This document shows positions 1-5,547 of a DNA stretch of 11,653 nt, piece by piece. The DNA lies in contig DUEQ01000531.1 of NCBI GenBank assembly GCA_011192085.1, positions 1 through 11,653 of the forward strand, given 5' to 3'. The stretch is from Caldilineae bacterium. Lineage in GTDB: Bacteria; Chloroflexota; Anaerolineae; J102. Below the pieces are notes generated by a model. It saw nothing but the letters and a program-made list of their open reading frames with translations, searched no databases and had not been told where the DNA came from. Numbering within the stretch: the first letter of the stretch is position 1; every line of letters begins with the position of its first letter. The position numbers and the translations under genes were made by a program.

Positions 1-12
1 GTCGAGAGAAAT

Positions 13-51
13 TGATTTTTCATTCATCCTAGCGGCGTCAATGAAAAATCA
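13..51 (-). terminator. Perfect 12-bp inverted repeat, possible terminator of the minus-strand operon
   Basis: The arms TGATTTTTCATT (13-24) and AATGAAAAATCA (40-51) are perfectly complementary and enclose a 15-nt loop. The right arm overlaps the stop codon (49-51) of the methyltransferase gene that ends here, so the hairpin forms at the exact 3' end of the minus-strand operon. The stem is AT-rich and is followed on the minus strand only by a weak pyrimidine tract (ATTTCTCTC), so it is not a textbook rho-independent terminator. It could instead protect the mRNA end, work in both directions, or be a protein-binding site. Confidence 0.4.
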
Positions 52-798
52 GGCGCCTTGTATTTTTTCCAACACCAGGAAATGGGAGATGCCAAAGGCC
101 CGCAGGGGCGTCTTTTCGAGAATCCGCGTGAACCCGCGCACCCCTTTGCCCAGCGCGGGCTGGCGGGCGATGATGTTGTCATAGCCGGGGTAAATCTGCG
201 TCCAGTGGATGACGCGCAGGGGATGCGGTGCGATCAGGCGCTTCAGGTCGCTTTTGCGATAGGCCCGAACATGGGGCGCGAGCTGGTTGCGCCAGCGATC
301 GGGCAGATAGTTGATGAGAGGCGTGTTGCCGAAGTGATATTCACCCTTCCAGTAATGCCCGTGGGTCTCGAAGAAGTAAAGTCGGTTGGGCGCAAAGATG
401 ACGGCCCGGCCGCCCGGCTTCAGCACCCGTGCGATCTCGCTCATGGCCGCGGCGTCATCCTGGACATGCTCCAACACCTCGTGGGAGAGCACGGTGTCGA
501 AGCTGGCGGCGGCGAAGGGAAGGCGCTCGCCCGCGGCCGTCAGACAGTTGGCCGTATACTGGCTGGCCGCGGCCATGCTCGGGAAATCGATATCGATGGA
601 GACCACCCACGCACCCGCCTCCTCCAGATGGCGGCTATACATGCCCACGCCCGCCCCATCCACCAGCACCCGCGCGCCCTCCACTCGCGCCCAGGCGCGG
701 ATCATGGCAAAGCGGCGTTCCTGGCCCGCGCGCCACACATAGGAAGGATGACCCAATCGGGCGGCTTTGTTCAGGTCTCGGCGGGAGGTGTTGGACAT
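49..798 (-). CDS. Class I SAM-dependent methyltransferase (Methyltransf_11 type)
   Basis: This 249-residue soluble protein has the Rossmann-fold methyltransferase pattern. Motif I is a variant, VLVDGAGVGMYS (44-55), where VLDxGCGxG is usual. The acidic strand end VVSIDID (65-71) would hold the SAM ribose. SHEVLEHV (105-112) matches the motif following the conserved strand in Methyltransf_11 proteins, and IARVLKPGG (122-130) is the usual post-motif III segment. The C-terminal 110 residues are rich in aromatic and basic residues (YWKGEYHFGN near 149-158) and probably form the substrate lid. The substrate cannot be read from the sequence; small molecules or cell-surface sugars and lipids are common for this family. 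It is the last gene of the minus-strand operon, 11 nt after the upstream stop, with no clear Shine-Dalgarno. Confidence 0.85.
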   Translation of the reverse strand: MSNTSRRDLNKAARLGHPSYVWRAGQERRFAMIRAWARVEGARVLVDGAGVGMYSRHLEEAGAWVVSIDIDFPSMAAASQYTANCLTAAGERLPFAAASFDTVLSHEVLEHVQDDAAAMSEIARVLKPGGRAVIFAPNRLYFFETHGHYWKGEYHFGNTPLINYLPDRWRNQLAPHVRAYRKSDLKRLIAPHPLRVIHWTQIYPGYDNIIARQPALGKGVRGFTRILEKTPLRAFGISHFLVLEKIQGA

Positions 799-809
799 AA
801 GTTCAGTTC

Positions 810-1262
810 TCAGTAATCAGTAAAACGCCATTCTCGTTTATGGCCGAAACCCAGGCGGTTGTCGATGAGACGAATCCAGTTGGGGATCATCTCGTAAAAC
901 CGGACGGTTTTCAACGCCCGAGCCAGCGCGTCGGTGCGGGCAATGAAGGGGAAGCGGGAGAGATAGACTTCTCGGGCTCCAGTGGCCGCTGGCCGGGCGA
1001 GCCCATGCATCTGCATGCCGGTGATGTGCTGCCAGTCCTGGCCATCGGCCTGGATGGCGACTGCGACGGGCGCGCCTGAGCCGATGTGCTGGGCGTGGAG
1101 TGTGTCTGGTTCGGAGAGAAAGATGAGGTGCAGATCGGGCGTGAAGGCATAGAACACCGCGGCTGCATGCACCTCCCCCTCGGGCCCGACGGTGGCCAAG
1201 GTGAGGGTGTTGTGGGCGGAGAGGAAGTCGAGGATGGCTTGATGTGAAGACATGGACTCCAT
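810..1262 (-). CDS. Pyridoxamine 5'-phosphate oxidase-like flavin-binding protein, YhbP/UPF0306-like
   Basis: This 150-residue protein has the split-barrel PNPOx fold pattern. The N-terminal helix and strand (TLTLATVGPEGEVHAAAVFYAF, about 19-40) match the start of the flavin-binding barrel, followed by LHLIFLSEPDTLHAQHI (44-60). The C-terminal block with TDN-like IDNRLGFGHKREW (133-145) is the signature I recognise from YhbP/UPF0306 proteins. Family members bind FMN, F420 or haem, and the reaction is unknown here. Two starts are possible. ATG at 1262 lies one base after the stop of the preceding small ORF, which suits translational coupling. ATG at 1253 (codon 4) has GGAG only 3 nt upstream, so the longer form was kept. 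It should not be called pdxH, because it is too short and lacks the PLP-site C-terminus. Confidence 0.8.
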   Translation of the reverse strand: MESMSSHQAILDFLSAHNTLTLATVGPEGEVHAAAVFYAFTPDLHLIFLSEPDTLHAQHIGSGAPVAVAIQADGQDWQHITGMQMHGLARPAATGAREVYLSRFPFIARTDALARALKTVRFYEMIPNWIRLIDNRLGFGHKREWRFTDY

Positions 1263-1263
1263 C

Positions 1264-1425
1264 TCAAGGGGTTTCGGGTAGAAAACTTTCTACATCCCAC
1301 TCGATAGCGTCCCCCAACTTGTCCATGGCGATATCGAGGTCATCATCCATCTGCAATCCCAACCAAAACTGGGGAGAGGCAGGGACTTCGCCAGGATGGA
1401 TTGGAGCAAGCTTTTCTGCGTTCAT
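1264..1425 (-). pseudogene. HigA-type antitoxin remnant with the HTH domain deleted in frame
   Basis: This 53-codon ORF is too short for standard ORF callers. It begins with the HigA/VapI N-terminal signature (IHPGEV, residues 9-14) and continues almost at once with the family's C-terminal signature (SPQFWLGLQMDDDLDIA, 17-33, then DKLGDAIE). Intact HigA antitoxins are about 90-105 residues and carry a Cro/C1-type helix-turn-helix between these two blocks. Here that DNA-binding segment is missing and the frame is preserved. No HigB toxin is present. The ORF sits between ubiX (9-nt gap) and the YhbP-like gene (1-nt gap), so it is probably co-transcribed and translated. Its codon use (CTT, GCT, CCA, CCT) looks more AT-rich than its neighbours, consistent with foreign origin. 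It is most likely a fossil, although a surviving toxin-binding or scaffold peptide cannot be excluded. Confidence 0.7.
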
Positions 1426-1434
1426 GGCAAAACC

Positions 1435-2007
1435 TCACGCTTTCCCAATTCCTCTCCACTCGCTAAAAGCGTCATTGGGGATGCCGATGCGGGCCAGCAT
1501 GCGCCCGACCGTATTCATCACCATCTCGTCCAGAGTCTGTGGGCGGGCGTAGAACGCGGGGACAGGGGGGAAGATGATGGCGCCCATCTCTGCGGCCTGG
1601 GTCATCAGGCGCAGATGCCCGAGATGGAGAGGCGTCTCCCGCACCATAAGCAGAAGTGGACGGCCCTCTTTCAGTTGCACGTCCGCGGCGCGGGCGATGA
1701 GGTCGTTGGCGTAGCTGTGGGCGATGGCGCTAAGGGTTTTGATGGAACAAGGGGCGACGATCATGCCATGAGCTGCGAAGGAGCCGGAGGCAATGGCCGC
1801 GCCGATGTCGCCCGGGCGATAGACCACATCAGCCAAGGCCTCCACCTGCGCCGGGATGAAGTCAGTTTCCTGGGCGATGGTGATGCGCGCGGCCTGGGAG
1901 AGAACCAGATGGGTCTCGATGTCGGGCATTTTGGCCAGCAACTGAAGCAAACGAATGCCGTAGATCGGGCCCGACGCCCCCGTTATGGCAAGGATAAGAT
2001 GATTCAT
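1435..2007 (-). CDS. ubiX: UbiX-type flavin prenyltransferase
   Basis: UbiX attaches a dimethylallyl group to reduced FMN to make prenylated FMN, the cofactor of UbiD-type decarboxylases. The 190-residue length is typical. The FMN-binding motif ITGASGPIYGIRLL (8-21) is intact, as is the APCSIKTLSAIAHSYANDL region (85-103). The MVRETPLHLGHLRLM segment (121-135), which lines the active site, and the following FPPVPAFY (146-153) are also canonical. The start overlaps the ubiE stop by ATGA (2004-2007), and GGGAG lies just upstream inside ubiE, so the two are translationally coupled. The pairing with ubiE points to quinone synthesis, where UbiX supports the aromatic ring decarboxylation. The matching ubiD-like gene is not in the window. 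Confidence 0.95.
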   Translation of the reverse strand: MNHLILAITGASGPIYGIRLLQLLAKMPDIETHLVLSQAARITIAQETDFIPAQVEALADVVYRPGDIGAAIASGSFAAHGMIVAPCSIKTLSAIAHSYANDLIARAADVQLKEGRPLLLMVRETPLHLGHLRLMTQAAEMGAIIFPPVPAFYARPQTLDEMVMNTVGRMLARIGIPNDAFSEWRGIGKA

Positions 2008-2717
2008 ACTTCTCCCACATGCAGAGCCATGGCGCCTAGCATCATGGTGCGCCAGGTAACGCGCTTCAACCCCACCGAGCGCATGATTTCGGCCAGTTGG
2101 GGCGGACGGGGGAATTGCAAGGTGGAGTGGGGCAGGTAGGTGTAGGCGTCTTTGTTGCTGCTGAAGAAGGCGGAGATGCGGGGCACGAATTTGAAGAAGT
2201 AGATGTGAAAGATATCCCGCCAGATGGGTGCAGCGGGCCGGGTGATCTCCAGGCAGAGGACGCGCCCGCCCGGCTTCACCACCCGTCGCTGCTCCGCAAA
2301 CGCGGCCGCCACATCGGTGACGTTGCGCATGAGGAAGCCAGAGCAGGCCGCATCAAAGCTGTCGTCGGGGAAAGGCAGGCGCAGGGCATCGGCCTCGACG
2401 AAAGAAATGCGTCCATCCGGATCCTTAGCTTGCCCGATGCGCATCATCTCATGGGTGAAATCCGTGCCAATGACCCACGCGTCAGGGTGTTGACGCAGGG
2501 CTTCCAGGGCGATGTCCGCCGTACCGGTGGCCACATCCAGCAGGCGGCCTCCGGGCGGAAGCTGGCACGCCTCCACCACCATGCGCCGCCAGCGCTGATC
2601 CTGTCCCAAGGTCATGACCCGGTTCATGAGATCGTAGCGGCGGGCCGCGTCTGCGAACATGTTGCGGACGAAGACCGGTTTTTCTTCGGGCGAAGGGAGG
2701 GGTGAGCGTTCGGGCAT
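2004..2717 (-). CDS. ubiE: Demethylmenaquinone / ubiquinone C-methyltransferase (UbiE/MenG)
   Basis: This enzyme transfers a methyl group from SAM to the quinone ring in the last steps of menaquinone (or ubiquinone) synthesis. The 237-residue protein carries the first UbiE signature as YDLMNRVMTLGQDQRW (28-43). The SAM-binding motif is LLDVATGTADIALEAL (59-74), and the second signature is RRVVKPGGRVLCLE (144-157). FKFVPRISAFFSSNKDAYTYL (176-196) is typical of the family before its C-terminal strand. The frame is open upstream to 2798, but the upstream residues look non-coding. ATG at 2717 was chosen because it aligns with the family start and lies 6 nt after a TATAAT box, so the message would be leaderless. 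This is the first gene of the minus-strand operon. Given its likely host, menaquinone is the more probable product. Confidence 0.93.
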   Translation of the reverse strand: MPERSPLPSPEEKPVFVRNMFADAARRYDLMNRVMTLGQDQRWRRMVVEACQLPPGGRLLDVATGTADIALEALRQHPDAWVIGTDFTHEMMRIGQAKDPDGRISFVEADALRLPFPDDSFDAACSGFLMRNVTDVAAAFAEQRRVVKPGGRVLCLEITRPAAPIWRDIFHIYFFKFVPRISAFFSSNKDAYTYLPHSTLQFPRPPQLAEIMRSVGLKRVTWRTMMLGAMALHVGEV

Positions 2718-2723
2718 GGGGAG

Positions 2724-2752
2724 ATTATAGCCGGTATTCCTATTTCCGTAAA
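2724..2752 (-). promoter_or_regulatory. Sigma-70-type promoter of the ubiE-ubiX operon, predicted leaderless
   Basis: On the minus strand TTTACG (2752-2747) and a perfect TATAAT (2729-2724) are separated by 17 nt. Only 6 nt (CTCCCC) lie between the -10 box and the ubiE ATG at 2717. Transcription should therefore begin at or within a base of the start codon, giving a leaderless mRNA. No Shine-Dalgarno precedes the ATG, which agrees. Confidence 0.6.
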
Positions 2753-2808
2753 ACAGGCGCCCCAAGCTCAAACCGCAACGTCTGGGCAGATGCGGCAACC
2801 TCGCGGCT

Positions 2809-2837
2809 TTGTCTTCCCTTTCCGAACATGCTATGAT
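2809..2837 (+). promoter_or_regulatory. Sigma-70-type promoter upstream of cutA-serA
   Basis: TTGTCT (2809-2814) and TATGAT (2832-2837) are spaced by 17 nt, matching 4 of 6 and 5 of 6 consensus bases. Transcription would start near 2844, leaving a leader of about 75 nt before the cutA ATG. The promoter is divergent from the ubiE promoter; the -35 boxes lie about 56 nt apart, so a regulator could act on both. Confidence 0.5.
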
Positions 2838-2919
2838 TCACTATACACCCCAAGCGACTATTCACGCACCCCTTATTAGCCACAAAGATCACGACGGTGT
2901 GAAGAAAGAGAGACCTTGC

Positions 2920-3240
2920 ATGTCTGATTACGCGATCATGCTCACCACATGCAGCTCACAAGAAGAGGCGGACAGGTTGGCCGCGGGCCTGGTGGAGGCC
3001 CGTTTGGCCGCGTGCGTGCAGCAAACGCCCATCCGCAGCACGTATCGCTGGGAAGGCGAGATCGTGAAAGATGATGAGCTGCTGCTTCTCATCAAAACCC
3101 GTACGGCGCTTTTCGCTCAGGTTGAAGCGTGGATCAAAGCGCATCATAGCTATGACACCCCCGAGATCGTGATGACGCCCATCACAGATGGTTCACGCGA
3201 CTACCTGGATTGGGTGTTTGAAACGACCTCTTCGCCTTGA
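2920..3240 (+). CDS. cutA: CutA family divalent-ion tolerance protein
   Basis: CutA is a small, very stable trimeric protein with a PII-like ferredoxin fold, first linked to copper tolerance; its physiological role is still unclear. The 106-residue length is normal. The family blocks are all present: LTTCSSQEEADRLAAGLVE (8-26), RLAACVQQTPIRSTYRWEGE (28-47), ELLLLIKTR (53-61) and the HSYDTPEIVMTPITDGSRDY region (76-95). The frame is open further upstream to 2809, but ATG 2920 matches the family N-terminus and has a purine-rich GAGAG about 8 nt upstream. serA starts 23 nt downstream, so the two probably form one transcript; I know of no functional reason for that pairing. Confidence 0.92.
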   Translation: MSDYAIMLTTCSSQEEADRLAAGLVEARLAACVQQTPIRSTYRWEGEIVKDDELLLLIKTRTALFAQVEAWIKAHHSYDTPEIVMTPITDGSRDYLDWVFETTSSP

Positions 3241-3263
3241 CGCCATCCTGACACGGTTGAACA

Positions 3264-4853
3264 ATGCCTCAACACGTACTCATCTCCGACCCCCTGGCCG
3301 AAGCTGGCCTGACCTTACTGCGCGAAGCGGGCTTGCAGGTGGATGTGCGCACGGGCCTCTCGCCCGCGGAACTCATCGCCATCATCCCCAACTACGACGC
3401 GCTCATCATCCGTAGCGGCACGAAAGTGACCGCAGAGGTGATTCGCGCAGCCAAAAACCTCAAAGTCATCGCCCGAGCAGGCGTGGGCGTTGATAACATT
3501 GACATCCCCGCGGCGACCGAGGCGGGGATCATCGTGGCCAACGCTCCCACGGGCAACGTGGCCGCAGCCGCGGAGCACGCCATCGCCCTTCTGTTCGCCC
3601 TGGCCCGTCACGTGGCCGAAGCGCACCTCGCCATGCGCCAGGGCAAGTGGAACCGTAAGGCGTACATGGGCGTGGAAGTGGCCCAGAAGACTCTGGGCCT
3701 GGTGGGGTTGGGCCGGGTGGCCGGGCATGTGTGCCGCCGAGCCGTGGGCCTGGGCATGCGCGTCCTGGCTTATGACCCCTATGTCTCCCAGGAATACGCC
3801 CAGAACATGGGCGCAGAGTTGGCTACCCTCGATGATTTGCTTGCCCGCAGCGATTTCGTCTCGCTGCACCTGCCCCTGAATGACCAAACACGCGGCTTCA
3901 TCAACGCCGAAACCCTGGCCAAAATGAAATCGGGCGCCCGTCTCATCAACACATCCCGCGGCGGAGTCATTGACGAGCAGGCTCTGCTGGCCGCGCTCGA
4001 TGCGGGCCAGCTTGCGGGCGCGGCCCTGGATGTCTTCGCACAAGAGCCCCTCCCGCCCGATTCACCCCTGCGCACACACCCCAAGATCGTCATAACCCCC
4101 CATATCGGCGGCTCCACCACCGAGGCCCAGTTCCAGGTGGCGTTGGATGCAGCCCAGCAGGTCATTGACGTACTCCACGATCGGCCCGCGCGCTACGCCA
4201 TCAACGCCCCGCTCATTCCCGCCACCGATATCGATTTCATCAATCCTTTCATCGACCTGGTGGAAAAAATGGGGCGATTCCTCACCCAATTCCACCCCAT
4301 GCAAGTGGAGCGGGTGGAGCTCACCGTGCATGGCCCTTTGGCCGAATACGACACAAAGATCTTGCAAGCTGCAGCGTTGCGAGGACTTCTGGCCGGGGTT
4401 GTTGAAGAGCGGGTGAATGTGGTCAACGCGGACCTCATCGCCCATCGACGCGGGATCATCGTCTCCGAATACCGGCAGCGACATCACTATGAACGCTATG
4501 AGAACATGATCGCCCTGGACATGCGGTCGGGCGACCAGCGCGCCAGCGTCAAGGGCAGCGTGCTTCACGGCGAACCTTTCATCGTGGCGGTGGCCGACCG
4601 CTGGGTGGAATTCCAACCGAAAGGGCATTATCTCGTCTCCTGGCATCAAGACAAACCAGGCGTCATCGGCGCACTAGGCACCCTGTTGGGCGAAAGAGAT
4701 ATCAATATCGCATTTATGCATGTGGGACGGCTCAGTCCGCGCGGAGTCGCCATTATCGTGCTCAAAACCGACGAACCCATCCCCGAAGCCCTCCTGCCCG
4801 AGATCAACGCCATGCTGGGGGACAACTTCAAAGCCCGGCTCATCCATCTGTAA
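3264..4853 (+). CDS. serA: D-3-phosphoglycerate dehydrogenase, long ACT-domain type
   Basis: SerA oxidises 3-phosphoglycerate with NAD+ to 3-phosphohydroxypyruvate, the first step of serine synthesis. The 529-residue length is that of the long type. Its order is substrate-binding and Rossmann domains (1-315), an allosteric substrate-binding (ASB) domain (about 320-450) and a C-terminal ACT domain (about 457-529, with HQDKPGVIGALGTLL), which binds serine in regulated members. The catalytic Arg232 (NTSRGG), Glu261 (VFAQEP) and His280 (TPHIGGST) are present. The nucleotide motif reads GLGRVAG (148-154): the third Gly of GxGxxG is Ala153 and a Gly follows. The ATG at 3264 fits the family start but lacks a clear Shine-Dalgarno; cutA lies 23 nt upstream. 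The TAA stop overlaps the place where the next gene once started. Confidence 0.96.
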   Translation: MPQHVLISDPLAEAGLTLLREAGLQVDVRTGLSPAELIAIIPNYDALIIRSGTKVTAEVIRAAKNLKVIARAGVGVDNIDIPAATEAGIIVANAPTGNVAAAAEHAIALLFALARHVAEAHLAMRQGKWNRKAYMGVEVAQKTLGLVGLGRVAGHVCRRAVGLGMRVLAYDPYVSQEYAQNMGAELATLDDLLARSDFVSLHLPLNDQTRGFINAETLAKMKSGARLINTSRGGVIDEQALLAALDAGQLAGAALDVFAQEPLPPDSPLRTHPKIVITPHIGGSTTEAQFQVALDAAQQVIDVLHDRPARYAINAPLIPATDIDFINPFIDLVEKMGRFLTQFHPMQVERVELTVHGPLAEYDTKILQAAALRGLLAGVVEERVNVVNADLIAHRRGIIVSEYRQRHHYERYENMIALDMRSGDQRASVKGSVLHGEPFIVAVADRWVEFQPKGHYLVSWHQDKPGVIGALGTLLGERDINIAFMHVGRLSPRGVAIIVLKTDEPIPEALLPEINAMLGDNFKARLIHL

Positions 4854-5158
4854 CCGACCTCTCCCTCATCGCCACCACCACTTTCGGCCTGGAAACCGTG
4901 GTCAAGCGCGAAGCGCTGGCCATGAGATTTGACGATGTGCGAGCCTCAGAGGGGCGCGTTCAGTTTGCCGCTCAGATAACTGACATCCCGCGGGCCAACC
5001 TGTGGCTGCGTAGCGCGGACAGGGTGTTGGTGAAGTGGGGAGAATTCGAGGCTCGCACCTTCGATGATCTGTGCGAGGGCGTGCGCGCCCTGCCCTGGGA
5101 GGATTGGATTCCCGCAGATGGACGTTTTCCTATGCGGGGGAAGGGGATCAAGTCTTAG
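4850..5158 (+). pseudogene. 5' remnant of an RlmL-type THUMP-domain rRNA methyltransferase gene
   Basis: The frame encodes 102 residues matching the N-terminus of THUMP-containing 23S rRNA guanine-N2 methyltransferases (RlmL/YpsC type): IATTTFGLETVVKRE, ANLWLRSADRVL and FEARTFDD, then ALPWEDWIPADGRFP. Intact members run to roughly 370-400 residues with a SAM-binding domain, which is absent here. The natural first codon would be 4850-4852, as the family often begins M-T-D-L, but it now reads GTA. GTG at 4898 is the first usable start and would remove the first 16 codons. Translation ends at TAG 5156-5158, where the family usually has the Gln of KSQL, and no further homology is seen in any frame. 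It follows serA directly and probably once overlapped its stop. The gene is almost certainly dead. Confidence 0.75.
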
Positions 5159-5240
5159 TTGGGCAGCTATCGAGGGGAGGACCTTGGGCGGGGAAGAATA
5201 CGTTTGGACGTAACCTTATCATAACCTTGGTTTTAAGGCC

Positions 5241-5339
5241 CTACTCCCGAATCCGCGCGGCCTCTGTGGCGCTAAAGACCCGTTGGGCCGCAACCAAAAA
5301 GTGCATGTAGTCCAATTCGTCTACTTTCGGTGGGGTCAT
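5241..5339 (-). pseudogene. N-terminal fragment of an IS transposase
   Basis: This 32-codon frame runs on the minus strand from an ATG at 5339 to a TAG at 5241-5243. It starts MTPPKVDELDYMHFLVAAQR and continues VFSATEAARIRE. The pattern DYxxFLxA...TEAAR matches the start of a group of DDE transposases (IS701/IS4-like) that I recall from Cyanobacteria and Chloroflexota. A strong Shine-Dalgarno, GGAGGA (5351-5346), lies 6 nt before the ATG. The family normally continues with a proline-rich stretch and HDAFTRLL, which is missing, so the gene is broken after about 30 codons. The family name is from memory and should be checked by search; a real short peptide gene is less likely. Confidence 0.6.
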
Positions 5340-5404
5340 AACCTATCCTCCAAACCTAAACGTCGACCTAGTTTACACCATTTCCTGCAACTGCGTAAGT
5401 CCTG
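5241..5404 (-). mobile_element. 5' stub of an insertion sequence with probable terminal sequence
   Basis: Read on the minus strand, the segment begins at 5404 with CAGGACTTACGCAGTTGCAGG (to 5384), which resembles terminal sequences I associate with this IS group. A 40-50 nt AT-richer leader follows, then the ribosome binding site and the transposase fragment. The opposite end of the element and any target-site duplication are missing. The 5159-5240 stretch between this stub and the rlmL remnant has no recognisable gene; it contains a short direct repeat TAACCTT (5211-5217 and 5222-5228). Confidence 0.45.
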
Positions 5405-5485
5405 CTCAAAATAAAACGAAACAGGATACCCCCGGACCAGGCCCTGCAAGGCGTTGGCGGGGCGGGATGAGATAAGGGCATGGTG

Positions 5486-5494
5486 TGGTAAAAT
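5486..5494 (+). promoter_or_regulatory. Possible extended -10 promoter for the DUF6391-holA gene run
   Basis: TGGTAAAAT (5486-5494) has the TGn extension followed by a 5-of-6 match to TATAAT. The -35 position (about 5466-5471, GATGAG) is poor, which extended -10 promoters tolerate. Transcription would start near 5501, shortly before the DUF6391 gene. Confidence 0.35.
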
Positions 5495-5547
5495 AGGAAG
5501 ATGGCGTCAGCATGACGCGATACGCGCTTCCTTCCCAGGGTTGTTCA

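Noticed and set aside
4898..5158. An 86-residue gene starting at GTG 4898
   Set aside because: Homology to the RlmL family continues in frame upstream of this codon, so the GTG is an internal valine and the frame is a pseudogene.
5219..5344. Nine-base direct repeat TCATAACCT at 5219-5227 and 5336-5344
   Set aside because: It is too short to exclude chance, and one copy overlaps the transposase start. It does not bracket a plausible IS end.
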